Below are positions 43,415-55,081 of a stretch of DNA of 64,000 nucleotides, piece after piece. Each line of letters begins with the position of its first letter. Position 1 is the first letter of the stretch. The stretch covers positions 1 to 64,000 of the forward strand of contig JAFIRS010001431.1 in assembly GCA_018342105.1 (NCBI GenBank), in the 5' to 3' direction. Made by a program: the position numbers and the translations under genes. The notes under the pieces are model-generated. The model searched no databases. It saw only the letters and a list, made by a program, of their open reading frames with translations, and was not told the DNA's origin. The stretch is from Gonioctena quinquepunctata. Taxonomy: Eukaryota; Arthropoda; Insecta; Coleoptera; Chrysomelidae.

Positions 43415-43986
43415 GTGGATGTGCTGATAGAGACCGCATCAAGTAACACTGAAACTTCCACCAGAAAGGATATAGTGCTGTTATGGACTGATGAAATCAG
43501 CTCGGATATTGGGAAGTAAATGTATACCAAGCATGACGCATACAAACCATATAATTATCATGCTGCCCTTCCGATATGACAATGCGAAAATGAATGATTC
43601 AATATACATAAGCAACCTACAACTGGAGAAATCACTTTAGGCATGTGTCTTGGAGTGTAATAACATCCTAAGGACATCTTATTACTTAAGAAATGGATAC
43701 GGTATAACATCAAAAGGAAAATGGTATATTTGTAGAGCCATTTGGAAATTAATTTCAAGATTGGAAATCAACTCCCCGCATAAACGAGATTGAAATGACT
43801 TTCACCCCTCTAGGATGATCAACATATATCACCTCCAGTACCAATATAATTCATTAGCGTATGAAATTCAAGAAACAATTGAAAACGTTACTAGCCAGGA
43901 AGTAGGAAACCAGAACAATTTTTTATATCCGCGTCTATCGCAAGTTGCTCTAGAAATGTTTCCATAAATATAGAAAAAAAAAATTA

Positions 43987-44873
43987 AGACAAAGTGCAAC
44001 CAGGCTATGTGAGTGTGTGCCATCAAAACATCTAGTACCTCAGTAATAAAATTCTTTCGATATATGTGTTAACAGAAAATAACCTTGTGTGTGATATTTT
44101 ATTTATTTCTGAACATTGGATGCGATGAAGCTAAACCATTTCAGTTTATCTACCTATTTCTGTAGGAGTTTGACGAAAAATGGGGAAGTAGCAATTTATA
44201 TGAATGATGAGAGTAGGCTTGAGATAACAGTTGTTGATTTGACCAGCTTCTATGTAGAGAGAGAGTTCTTGAATATCGCGGTATTGTGACTCAAAAATCC
44301 ATTTTTATCTGTGTGTGCATCTACAAACCTCCATCAGGACATTCCATTTCGTTTTTGAATCACTTCAACGGATTACTAACCCTAGTGGAAATTATGATAC
44401 CGTTATAATAGGTGGGGATTTCAACATAAATTTTACTAGTAATAGTAGGGATTTGAACTATGTTCATGATCAGTTAGCATACTTCAACATGAAGTATACT
44501 GTTAATGAACCAACGAGGATAACTGCAACTTCAAGAATAATTATAGATAATTTTATTATCCGCAAAAATTCTGAATACAAGGCGACGGTTATAGATCTCA
44601 GTTGGTCTGACCATCACGCCCAAATCATTCAAGTTTCAATAAAGATAGGATGTCAAAAACAAACACGTAATCACATTAGCTATGGAAAATCATTCTCAGA
44701 GAACAGTATGAATAACTTCAAAGCTCTCTTGAGTAATGAATTGTATAGTGATCTCTACAACGAAAAATACCCAAACAGGTCCTATGACAACCTGCATAAC
44801 ATACTCCAATATCATATCGAAATTACGTGTCCGTTGAAGCGCTTTCAAGAACGGACAAAAAAATTTGGTGACT
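43987..44873 (+). pseudogene. LINE-B endonuclease domain
   Basis: The start of the fold reads VCHQNI-YLSNKILS (interrupted by a TAG) and CDILFISEHWM. After shifted segments, the ORF from about 44315 has IIGGDFNINFTS, VNEPTRITATSRIIIDNFII and SWSDHHAQI, the GDxN, D and SDH signatures of an EEP endonuclease. Sequence style (HQNI, SEHW) fits the CR1/Daphne group. The frame runs into a retrozyme-like repeat at 44874, so the RT is absent. Confidence 0.8.
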
Positions 44874-45135
44874 ACTTCGTACTGATGGGAGCCAAAAGCC
44901 TGAAACGGGTATGTGGATTGTTAGGCGGACCTGGCATAAATTAAATATAATCAAGTTTATCAGAAAGAAACATTTGAAATCAATTTTCATTGTCAATGGA
45001 AGTTTGCATTGATTTTCAGGTACACATCATTCAAGTTTCTGCGTGGTATTTAGCAGAAAAGTAGTTATTTCTCGCTTGTGGTCTACAACTTGTTTCAATT
45101 TATATCGAATTTTTGTGAAGTTGACTCTTAAGTCC
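44874..45135 (+). mobile_element. Single diverged copy of the 537-bp ribozyme repeat
   Basis: Aligns with the inverted copy at 12984-13258: GCCTGAAAC-GGTATG-GGATTG, TATCAGAAAGAAACATTTG, CATTGATTTTCAGGT and TTTCTGCGTGGTATTT. The match fades near 45135. At 44876-44920 the hammerhead core is altered to CTGATGG, but stem I still pairs by G-U substitutions (TTCGTA with TGTGGA). Confidence 0.7.
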
Positions 45136-46290
45136 CTTGTTTCTAATATTACACTTAATAGGCTCTCTTGTTTGGTTTGTATTCAGATAACTATAATTTT
45201 ACCGTTCAACATTATTCTCTTGAATGAATATTTGTTTAAAGTTACGTAAATAATTGTTTTTTTTTCGTAAGTGGTCTAGCGAATGCAAATGAAGGAATTT
45301 TATTTTTTTATGCAAAAACCATACGTCAAACGAAAAACAATCAGAAAACCAGATTTGCCCAGAAAGGAATGTAGATTTCAAAAATAGTTTTTACTTTGAG
45401 AAATAGCAGTGGCGTATGTTCGAATGAAGTTTTTTTTCTCAAAATGGATTTTAAATCTCAGCATTCTATCAAGAAACGCCCTGTTTAGAGACAATCTGCC
45501 AAACTCTAACTAACGCACAACTTATTTTGTTTCGAAAAACACCCCCTGAGTTTTTCTCGTCTCAATTAAACTACAAAGTATTCCTCCGAACTCTAGAAAT
45601 CATGACATAAACTCCAAATATAATTAGTAAGACTTCTGGGAAATCAGACAGATGCCTCGATTGGTAGAAAATCTTGATTATTGCACCCTTTGGGAAACAA
45701 TGATATATTTTTTAATGAAAACTTCCGAAACTCTATCAGAGCGAGATTTATCAATGGTTGTTGGATAGCTTGACTGTTATATTCCTAAATATTCAATGGA
45801 AGATTAGATTGGATATTCTGATGGCACAAATGTAAATCTATCGAAAGAAGTGAAAAATGTAGCTTTATGAGTAGTGAAGACAAAGATCATTAACGCTATA
45901 TATTGACAGAGACAATGTGGTGGTTTCACTGGAAGCTCATTATTTTCCTCGACATCCAATGTATCTATGTATCTAGATCTTGAATCGAATGAAAAAAAAG
46001 CAAATGTCTACTCAAAACGAAAAAGGAGCCACTTCTTTCTTTTGTTATAATGCATTTGTGCCATCAAGCACAAAGATGAAACTTTGTGTCCACTTAGTAT
46101 ACATATTGCAGTTTGAAGACTTGTAGCAAAACATTTTATTCATATTAACAGTTTTTTTATTCCAACAGAGAAACTGAAAAAATGTCAATTCCTTCACCAA
46201 GAGATGAATGCGTTTATCAAGCTTGTTGAGTATCGTGCTGAATGTAAAAGAATCAAAATGAATTTTGATATGCTTGGTAGACCACATAGG
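45136..46290. other. No recognisable gene
   Basis: AT-rich spacer of about 1.15 kb. The stretch near 45540-45580 (AAACACCCCCTGAGTTTTTC) resembles the TIR tips of mariner-type elements such as C and may be an old terminal fragment. Nothing else is supported. Confidence 0.4.
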
Positions 46291-46293
46291 CGT

Positions 46294-46600
46294 AGAGATC
46301 CGGGTTGCTAGGATCACCATCCTAATACAAGAGGGACACTCAAGAATGTCAGTCAGTCGACCTGCCATAAATAGGGCCTGGAAAAGGTATCAAATTCATA
46401 GTATTGTTAGAAGGCAACCTCAACCGTGTCTTATAAGGGCAACTTCCGAAAGAAAATACCGTTTATTACGGCTCTGGGCCACCAGATCACGCAGAAGTAC
46501 CGTTGGTTGGGAGGACAAACGATACGTAACAGGCTTCACAGACGTCAGCTTCATGCAAAAAGAACAGCTAAAATACCCCCATTCAAATTCAAGTTTCAAC
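46294..46600 (+). pseudogene. Tc1-like transposase, N-terminal DNA-binding fragment
   Basis: Reads RITILIQEGHSRMSVSRPAI, NRAWKRYQIHSIVRRQPQ, RATSERKYRLLRLWATRSRR and then, in the next frame, TIRNRLHRRQLHAKRTA. This order (HTH, HTH, then T-x-R-NRL-H) is the paired-like DNA-binding region of Tc1 transposases. Several residues of the first helix-turn-helix are deleted. The catalytic domain is absent. At 46600 the sequence changes to a repeat shared with 49970. Confidence 0.8.
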
Positions 46601-46665
46601 CTTTTTTTTTTCGACTATTACAAATTCACTCAACCCTTTAGGGACGGAATTTCTTGAGATACTGA
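46600..46665. repeat. Dispersed repeat shared with 49970-50035
   Basis: About 60 bp (TTTTTTTTCGACTATTA, CAAATTCACTCAACCC, TTTAGGGACGGAATTTCTTG) is nearly identical to the sequence at 49972-50033, where it leads into the minisatellite. The element it belongs to is not identified. Confidence 0.8.
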
Positions 46666-47635
46666 AACCTAATTTTTTCAATGATTTTTGTTATTTCCTA
46701 TAATTAAGTTGTAATCGAAGTTGTTGTTCTAAAATTTGAGTGGTTAGAATATAAATCAAAGTTGATAGTTGACGTGGCGCCAGCAGTAAATTCCTCATTC
46801 AATGTTTTTTGGAGAATCAGTCTTTGATTTCTATAATAGCCTTGAGCTACTGTGAAGTTGCTTAGTGAAAGAATTTACTAGTTTAGGGTTTATTTATTCA
46901 ATGTTCGGACGGAATATATCCCACGGTCACCGCACAAACCATTTGGAAAGTTCATGAATCATACATGGAAAAACAATAAATAATAATGAATAATTGGTAT
47001 CAATGGAAAATGCCAGTATAATCAACTGACAAAATGGGTTGGCTGAAGAATGCTACAATTGAGATTCATGATGTGGAGAACTCAATTCTCACCCGTATGA
47101 TCAAGGTCCCACAGATGATTTATAAAAATCCATTTGGGAAATTGAAGGGAAAAATAGTAGAAAGCTATTATCTGATCCGGTAACAAGTGAGGTGGTGCTT
47201 GAAAATAGGAGAAATTGACGTATCACAATATATTTCTGGAGATGAGATAGACAAAAAGATGACATAACCAAAATGATAGGGGCTCCATTCCATTTTTTCA
47301 ATGAAATTGAACATAGTCTACTGCGTATAGAGATCAGTAGAAGAGTTAGTTTTTCACCCGACTACGGCGGAGCAAAAAGAAGGGTTATGATTTTGACCGG
47401 TATGTATGTATAATCATCCGTTCTCTCATAACTTCCAAACTACTCCTCTTAATTTGACAAATGAGGTTTCATTGGGAGCGTCTTGATCGGCCGCTGGTTA
47501 TAGGCTATGTGACTTCACATTGAATTGAATATGGGGCCATCTAGAAAACATAAAGTCATGAACTGAAAAAAAATTGATTTTTTTAATGATGCCGTGTTGG
47601 GTATCGGATGAAAAGGCTTAATTCGCACATTTCAT
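46666..47635. other. No recognisable gene
   Basis: Spacer with a moderately GC-rich patch (about 47345-47530: CCCGACTACGGCGGAGC, GAGCGTCTTGATCGGCCGC) that looks like part of a dispersed element, but it has no partner elsewhere in the window. Confidence 0.35.
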
Positions 47636-47868
47636 ATACATATATTTATATATATATATATATATAATTATATCTATATAAATGATTTAGGTAGTTTCTT
47701 GAACCTGAGGGTATATTTTTGGCTTGTTTTTCTTGAGTTTTAGGTTCGTGGATCTGACTTATAAATTGATTACAATTTTGTTTTGGGATAACATGTGTAA
47801 TTTGGTTTCTACGTTTCGACGGGTGGATCCTCGTCGTCATCAGGATTAAAAAAATAACAAGTCTTCAA
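47636..47868 (-). mobile_element. PLE-type 3' fragment with hammerhead motif next to (TA)n
   Basis: A TA tract (47636-47668) is followed by about 200 bp that contains a minus-strand hammerhead-type motif at its right end. The arrangement resembles the 3' regions of PLE1 and PLE2, but no coding sequence is attached. Probably a truncated insertion. Confidence 0.5.
47805..47848 (-). ncRNA. Hammerhead-type motif, orphan
   Basis: Minus-strand CTGATGA, stem II CGAC...GTCG (strong, with a 10-12-nt loop), GAAA, minimal stem III ACGU and triplet GUA. Stem I is weak: only two pairs next to the core are visible. Core complete; activity uncertain. Confidence 0.55.
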
Positions 47869-47869
47869 A

Positions 47870-49365
47870 CATAGGATTCGTTTGGACTCTTTTGGTCAGT
47901 TATGGTTTTTTCTTTTTATATCCATAATAAGATAGTGGTTGAGTTGTTCACTTTACGATGTGCTGATGATAATCAATTGCTATTTGAAATTTTCAAGTTG
48001 TGGCAATCGTGCAATCAAATGTCTTTCAATTCAAAAAGTAGTATCGTTGATTTCATTCAAAACTTTGATCATTGTTCTAGGTCGAACCGTTCAGAAGTTA
48101 ACAGGAGGGGACTTTCGAAAGACGAACTGTATAATAAATACGTATTTCATCATGACTATGGTACACATGTTAAAATTATATAAAAAAAACTTGTGTAATG
48201 ATAATGACATAAGCTTGGAGTACCTCAAAGCGGTATATTACCTAGGTATATGTAAAACAGTAAAACGTGAAGAAAACAAAAATGTAAGCGGCTCTACAAA
48301 TACTTTATCGCGAAATTATAATCATGAAATAATTCAAATAAAAAGTAAGTTCAAACCCGACTACTGAAAAATCACGCCCTTGAAAGTATGAACTAAGAAA
48401 ATATTCTCATCTGAAATTGTTATGTACAAGCTATTCAATATTCGTTCAATATATATATAATTTTTGATAATTGTTGGAAAATATGGTCGCTGCAATTACA
48501 TGAGAAGCACAATTTTCAGCTGTATCTTACCTCGAACCTTCCTCTCGTAAATGCTGACGCCGTTCGTCAGTTGTGATGATTTGAGTTTGATGTTCATGGC
48601 CAACTTTGTTCGATTGAACAATCAACTGTATCTTCGCCATTTTTCAACCGGTTTTCAATTAAAACAGTGTTATCACAAATTGCGTGTTCTTCCGGATATG
48701 AAAAAAATTGTACAGGGTGTCATTTGAAAAAAAAAGTTTGGGGTCACTTCCGGTTAAACCGGAAGTGGTGAATGGAGTCAAAATATGCGTATTTGAGTAA
48801 TATATCGACGTACCAAATTGGAAACCTGTATCTTCAAAACTATAGAAAAATTGGGGGGCGTACCTCACCTCTTGGTCACCTGGTATATCGAATTATAATA
48901 GGAGCATCAACCAGTTATTTAAGCGAGGTCGACCCTGTAAATGTTCTTGTAACACAGACTGGGACGTGGTATGTACATGAAGGATCTCGTGTCTCGTGTC
49001 TCTGAATTCACTTCGTTACCACACTAATGACATCATTAATTGAATGAGGTTGGATCAATGCCTCCCGAATTATTATGATGGGTATAAGGCGATAGTGTTC
49101 GGGTTGATAATAATCACGAATATGAATAGAGCTTTGATAACAAAGGAGTCGTTTGTGAAGGTACAATGTGAATATCATTGATGTTTATTGGTGATAAAGC
49201 TATTTATATATTATACAGCATGGTCTACTTATCACCTTAACACCTTCTTAACTCTGTTACTCATGATCCGATTCCTTTCAAATTTGGGAGAGGCGAATTA
49301 GATATACAGAATAAGAATTCTGATACACGTTGAGATTCATAACAAAGTCTGATGTTATAAACACT
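47870..49365. other. No recognisable gene; one perfect palindrome
   Basis: About 1.5 kb without a recognisable frame. At 48745-48767 an 11-bp arm CACTTCCGGTT and its complement are separated by one base. Each arm holds the ETS-type core CCGGAAGTG. A related non-palindromic string stands at 14325-14340. It may be a transposon terminus. Confidence 0.45.
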
Positions 49366-49367
49366 TT

Positions 49368-49850
49368 TTAATAAAAAATAAAACTGACAAGAAAGGAAAC
49401 TGAAGAGCAGAAAAAAAAACCTTTGAAGTTTCGATGACTAAGCTCCCAAACTAATGTGAGTAACTGATTTTGAGTCGGCGCCAAACAAACAAGCAAATTA
49501 ATTACGTAAAGCATAAAATGATGGCAGCGGGGTCGTCCCTTCGCCGGAAATTGCCGAGCGTTGTCGAAATCAATATCAGCAAGACACGTGAGGGCACATG
49601 TCGTTGCGAATGGTAGTGCAGAGACTAGATTTTTGAGTGTTATTGTTTATCGCTGGAGATTTCACGTTGCATTTTGTTTGGATTATTTCTTTAAAGTAAT
49701 TTGATGCTCTTCGTTGATTGTTTGTTTGGCGCCGACTCAAAATTAGGTACTCACATCATTAGAAGCTTGGTTATTAAAACTAAAAAGGCTCATTTCATTG
49801 TTAGCTTTTCAGTTTGTTTTTTTGTTGGTTTTATTTTTTGTGAAACAATT
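49368..49850. repeat. Palindromic MITE core, third copy
   Basis: Two arms facing each other (GAGTCGGCGCCAAACAAAC at about 49472 and its complement near 49720), with flanking arms extending about 100 bp on either side. It is the core found inside foldback copies X and Y. The loop is longer (about 230 bp) and holds unique sequence. Confidence 0.75.
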
Positions 49851-49984
49851 TATTTTAAATTTTTTGTGGCTAAAATCTACTAATTGTTACCCACTCAATT
49901 TGTATTACTTTCAAAATACTCACCCACCTTACTTCAACTGTTATATACTATGACTAGCTGGTACCAGCGACTTTTTTTTTTCGA

Positions 49985-50345
49985 CTATTATAAATTCACT
50001 CAACCCTTTAGGGACGGAATTTCTTGAGATACTGAAATATATTTTCCTTTATTGGTAACAAAGACCACGAATACCAATTTTTATGACCCTAACATCAAAA
50101 CTAATTGAACCCTCATACAAATATTTACCCCACTTCCACCCCCATAGGGGTAGTATTTATAGAAACACTGAAACATGTATTCCTCTATCCCTTACAAAGA
50201 CCTCAAATACTTATTTTTATGACCCCAACCTGGAAACTAACGGAACTTCCATTACAAAATCCACCCCCTTTCCCTTTAAAACATATTTCTTCTATTTGTA
50301 ACGAAGCTAACCCAACTCGAAATCTAATGGAATTCCTATACAAAC
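49985..50345. repeat. Minisatellite, units of about 120 bp (left part)
   Basis: Units share GTAACAAAGAC, ATTTTTATGACCC, AACTAA-GGAA and CCCCATAGGGG-type blocks, with three degenerate units visible. The same array continues at 51037-51360 (GTTGAATTTCCGAAAACAC, AACGAAGACCCCCAAATACC). A LINE 3' end and some flanking sequence lie between the two parts. Confidence 0.7.
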
Positions 50346-50406
50346 TTCGAATCCCAAGCCACTCTACATCAAACATAAAATATTACCACTACCTTGTATT
50401 TTTATT

Positions 50407-51036
50407 TTAGAAACAGTATGTCTCATTCATAAGAAATTTCAAAATGAAATCCATAAAAAGCACAATATAACACTAGACAAACAATTACCAATTCCAACAT
50501 CGACAAAAATAAAAACTCCATAATTTATATTGGTAAAAAATTATATAATCACCTACCCAACGAGATTAAAATCATAGGTAATGCAAGAAAATTCAAAAAT
50601 TCTGTAAAAAGTCTTCTTCAGGTGAATGCTCTCTACTCATTAGATAACTTCTAGTGTGCGAGCTTTTAGTATTGTGAAATTCAACTTTGTCGTCCTATCT
50701 CCAATTATTTAGGAGTCAATTGTAATATATTTTAATATGTTCTATTGATAAGCACCATTGATATATACCAAGCTGTTTTCAATTTTGATAATTCTAATAT
50801 TAATTTTGTACAAATATTTTATTTTTGAGGCATGTTTATCATTAACCAGCACGGTAGAAATATACCAAATTTCATCTGATTTACGTGTGGGCCTATTGTG
50901 TAAATTTTACGAATTTACAAATGTATTTGTACCTAATAGTTATGCTTCTAGTTTCCATCCTTTCATTTATGAATGACTTTGTCAATGAGATTTATCATCT
51001 TCAGACAATGAAGTATATTTGATTTGATTTGATTTA
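50407..51036 (+). mobile_element. 5'-truncated CR1-like LINE 3' end
   Basis: A short C-terminal coding remnant reads YNHLPNEIKIIGNARKF and SVKSLLQVNALYSLDNF, the usual end of CR1/Jockey ORF2 proteins, stopping at about 50654. A 3' UTR follows and ends in the pentamer tail (TTGAT)n at 51018-51035, typical of CR1-type elements. It interrupts the minisatellite. Confidence 0.7.
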
Positions 51037-51360
51037 ACCCCCATTTCGCCCCTATGAGGGTTGAATTTCCGAAAACACCAAAACATATATATTTTATTTG
51101 TAACGAAGACCCCCAAATACCTTATTTCCTAATCCTAACTTCAAAACTTACTACAGTGACTTCCAACCCCCATTTCACCCCTTCAGGGTTGTATTTTCGA
51201 AAACCCTGAAACACATTTATCTTCATTTGTGAAGAATTGGGCTTTTCTTCTAATTTTCATGACTATTATTTCTAAAAAACCAACTGTACTTTTACTTCCA
51301 CCCCCCCTTCTCACGCACCTATCCACCCATCTATGGATGGAATATAAAACAAAAATTATG
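51037..51360. repeat. Minisatellite (right part)
   Basis: Two to three degenerate units of the array described at 49985-50345, with CCCCATTTC(G/A)CCCCT...GGGTTG as the clearest shared block (about 51040 and 51168). Confidence 0.65.
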
Positions 51361-51894
51361 AAATGCACCGACGAGACGCATCACGATTCGCATTAACGCA
51401 TAGTGAGTATCTGGCTTAACAAGAGACAGTGTACGCGGTCAATTTATTTAGTGCTTTAAAGGTGAATTTCTAAGGAACACGTGCTATTTGGAAGATTCGG
51501 AAAGCAATAAATTGCGCGTTGCTTCAGTAGTAAATTCCGATTGCGTTATATTGTCGTAGTTTAAGTATTTGAGCAGTTACGAACCCGAGATTCGTAACAA
51601 TACCGATATATCCACGTTCAAAGTGATTTTTCATACAAAGAATCAGTATAGCAATTCAAAGGGACAATGCTCCTACTGTAATGGGTACAATTCCTCCATC
51701 GCATTCACTGGATGAATTATTTTATCATCCCAATTTTCCTACGAGATACATATCAGTTATCAAAGATAATTTCTCAATATCAGTTTCTCTATCACCTCCT
51801 TTGAATTACAGGAACAATGAACCTATGGATTCTTCGTTAAACATGAGTGAGCTGATGACTATTTTATAAACTCGAGGCCAACATCTTGTACTTC
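51361..51894. other. Unassigned; probably 5' part of the following LINE
   Basis: A moderate ORF at 51681-51869 (SLDELFYHPNFPTRYIS) has no motif I recognise. It lies directly upstream of a non-LTR reverse transcriptase and may be its decayed ORF2 N-terminus. Confidence 0.3.
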
Positions 51895-53680
51895 ATCTAA
51901 AATATTCAACAAAACATTCTTTTTCAATCCTGTAACACCAGAGGGAGTCGGTGATATAATAAAAAACCTGAAAACCAAGCCTAGTACCGGCATTGATAAC
52001 ATTTCAGTGAAAATATTGAAGGCAGGTGTTGAATCTCTATCAAATCACTTGAGTCATCTCATGAATCTATCGACTATAGAAGGCAAGTTTCCATCGTCAC
52101 TTAAATTTGCTAAAGTTATCCCAATTCACAAGAAAAATTATCCTGAAAGCCTATCCAATTATCGACCAGTATCAGTGCTGAGTGTTATTTCTAACATTTT
52201 TGAAAAAATTGTTCATAGTAGGATGAAACATTTTTTAAAAATCGACAGGCTCATAACCACATACCAACATGGATTCCGAGCAGACAGATAAAGACAAACT
52301 GCTGCTTGCAATCTATTTTTGATAAGGGATAGCACGTGGCAGGTCTGTTTTTCGACCTATCGCGTGACTTCGATAGTTTAGACATAAAGTTCTTCGAGAA
52401 TAAATTGTACAATGTTGGATTCAGAGGAATTTTCTTGGACTGGACTGTGGACTTCCTCAGCAATGGGAAAATGATAGTCAAAGTGAAGGATGCTATATCC
52501 AACTCTCATATTATGAATAGAGGAGTTCCTCAGGGCTTTGTGCTCGGACCGCTAATATTCCTACTTTTTATAAAAGACTTACCACTTCAACTAAAATCGC
52601 AACTACTGACGATTTATGCGGACGATACCTCACTGGCGGTCTCGGCACATACCTCAGAGGAACTCATATTATCCATTGCAGATACTGTAAATTATTTCGT
52701 GAACTGGTGTGAATGTAACGGTCTAATGGTTCGATAAGACAGAGTGTGTACATTTTCATTCCAATAATATTACGTCCACCTCATCTTCTCTAACATTGAT
52801 TGAATCAACCACAACAACAAAGTTCTCAGGCTTACATATTGATTCTAGTCTCAGATGGACAGAGCAAGTTAACGCAGTTAACAAAAAAATGAATAGGGCC
52901 TTTTATGCAATTTCGAGAATTGAAGACTGCATGCCCACCAGTGCAGTAATTAATGTCTTCTACAGTTTAGTGTACAGTCATTTATGTTATAACCTAATCT
53001 TATGGGGAAATTCCACAGATGCCAATATAATATTCATAACACAGAAAAAGATCATACGAAAAATGTTCAGCCTAGACTTCAGACAAACTTGTAAGCACAC
53101 ATTCATTAAATATAAAATTATGTCGTTCTACAGCATTAATATCTACCATTGTATCTTGTATGTAAGAAAAAATATTGATAAATTTGAACTGAATTCTTCA
53201 AATCATGATTATGATACTAGGAATTCTGATCATCTATGTGTCTCCAGACACAAAACTACATAACTTGAAAATAGTTTTAGATACATGGGAATGAAAGTTC
53301 ATAATAAACTCCCACTAACTTTTACAAGTATGGACTCCTTCAGTAATTTCAAAAGGACCATAAAAAATTTAATGCTAGAAAAATGATACTATAGTGTAAA
53401 AGAATACCTCAATGATAGCTTGTAGGAACTGTCTTTGTCTATTCCGTCTGTATTTGCATGAATATGCCTGTATAGTGCAATAAATACATTCTATGTTAGT
53501 TTATAGGAAATGTATAATTTCAATACTATTTTATTTTATTCATACCAACTGTATATTGTTATATATTATTCGTGTTCATAATTTTAAGATAACCTCAAAA
53601 TACACCTTTTACAGCGGGTCACTGACTTGGCCTATACATGTTTGTAATGTCACAAAGGATAAATAAATATTTCTATTTCT
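51895..53680 (+). pseudogene. CR1/Daphne-like non-LTR reverse transcriptase (LINE-D)
   Basis: Reads NIKNLKTKP-type linker GVGDIIKNLKTKPSTGID, then KFAKVIPIHKK, YRPVSVLSVISNIFEKIVHS, YQHGFRADR, LFFDLSRDFDSLD, RGVPQGFVLGPLIFLLFIKD, IYADDTSLAVS, FSGLHIDSSLRWTEQVN, YSHLCYNLILWGNS and DYDTRNSDHLCV. Frames change near 52290 and 52735, and a stop occurs after HKTT at 53262. The conserved A-box Lys/Ala is altered (SRDFDSLD). The 3' UTR runs to about 53680 with AATAAA. The endonuclease is not recognised upstream. Confidence 0.88.
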
Positions 53681-53711
53681 TTTTCATGCCATAACAACAA
53701 GAGACTCCATT

Positions 53712-54733
53712 TCTATATTTAGCCTGAGAGGATTGGAGAATGTAGGAAATACCTGTTTTATGAATAGCATATTTTGTTAGAATTTTTCAAGAATGGTTTT
53801 TGTATGGAGGATTAAGAATGGAAGGAAATCTTGTGAAATCTTTTATATCTTCCATGAAATATATCTGGAGTCCTGATACTTCTCGGAAAATGGTGGATAC
53901 TCCACATTTCGTCGGTCTATTCAGAAATTTTGCTCCTTCCTTTAATCATAACGTCCCAGCAGATTCGTTAGAGTTTCTGAGATACCTTCTGGTAGGTTTA
54001 CATGACAATGCGAGTGCAGAGAATCATCCATCACCAAACGATTTTGTCATCATGGATAATAATCAGAAAGCTTCCATTCCTCGGACAAGATATCTGTCTA
54101 CTCATAATTCCAAAATTGTGGATACTTTTGCCGGTCAGCTGAAGTCTATATTTAGAAGTGCTTTCAGTAATTACTGCTCCGTTACTTTTGAACCTTCCTG
54201 GGTACTTTCAATCCCTATTCCAGACTTGCCAAACGAAGTCGTGAATTTAACACAATGTATAGAACTGTTGACAGAAGAGGGGACTTTGACTGACGATGCG
54301 AGCCCATACTGTTCAACTTGTGGAATGAAAAGGGAATTCAAAGATAGGGAATGAAAAGGGTATACAAACATTTCCAAAAATTTTTGTTATACATTTAAAA
54401 CGTGTTTCTCCGACTGATGGCAGTAAATTGGACAATGTGATCAATCTTTCCATACAAAATTTGAATTTGGACCAATATTCTGCTCAGAATGGAATGAATA
54501 CTCTTCATAATATCTACGCCATATCTAATCATAGCGGCAGCATTTCCAATGGACACTATACGGCATATTGCAAACACCCTTATTCTAATTGCTGGCACCT
54601 CTTCGATGACTCCCGTGTATTTTCCAAGATTGATTCTCTCATCTCCCAGGCAGCATGTGTTCTTTCCTATGAGGAAGATGATTACCTGAATTCTGATGGT
54701 GTTGTGGGTTTTTCCGGGTTTTTCCCCAAATGA
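53712..54733 (+). pseudogene. USP2/USP21-like ubiquitin-specific protease, intronless broken copy
   Basis: The Cys box LRGLENVGNTCFMNS (nucleophile Cys kept) is at 53714-53775, followed by a TAG. The next frame (53800-54354) has GNLVKSFISSMKYIWSPDT, PADSLEFLRYLLVGLHD, IVDTFAGQLKSIFRSAFSNY, TFEPSWVLSIPIPDLP and YCSTCGMK (zinc-site Cys pair). A duplication of about 25 bp (GGAATGAAAAGGG twice, near 54325 and 54350) shifts the frame. The end reads FPKIFVIHLKR, NIYAISNHSGSISNGHYTAY (His box) and WHLFDDSRV. The Cys and His boxes of a USP lie 0.8 kb apart with no intron, so I read it as a processed pseudogene. It starts only about 30 bp after the LINE-D 3' end. Confidence 0.88.
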
Positions 54734-55081
54734 AACAGCAAATGCGCCATCACTTTGAGTCCTGGGCTTCAATCAAGATTTTCATTTTGATATAATTTTA
54801 TATTTGTAACTTTGCTTTTGTATTTTCAAACTAATTTTTATATCTAAGTATTATTCTCAAAAAATTTTGATTTCTCATTAACAAAATTATTCGATGGAAA
54901 TAAGTCAGATTTATTTCTTTCAAAAACTAAATTTTTCTTACATATTCTATCAAATAAATTCTCCTAACTGATCTGACGTCGTGTGGAGTAGACTGCAATG
55001 AACACACATTCAAAATATTACAGTAAAACAAAACCCAACCTTCAATGTCATCCAAATCCATGTGGGATAATGTACAATATA
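54734..55081. other. Likely 3' UTR of the USP copy; nothing else seen
   Basis: AT-rich, with AATAAA at about 54953 but no poly(A) tract before mariner E. No other feature recognised. Confidence 0.35.

Larger units (their letters stand above)
41850..44873 (+). mobile_element. CR1-like non-LTR element (LINE-B), decayed, split by LINE-1b
   Basis: ORF1 remnants at 41868-42263 and an endonuclease domain at 43987-44873 belong to one plus-strand element. Between them sits a 5'-truncated copy of the 3.9-kb LINE (42517-43414). The reverse transcriptase is missing because the element is cut at 44874 by a retrozyme-like repeat. Confidence 0.7.

Noticed and set aside
44315..44944. Complete 209-codon protein
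   Set aside because: Only an endonuclease fragment of a CR1-like element; its last 20-25 codons are read from an inserted ribozyme repeat.
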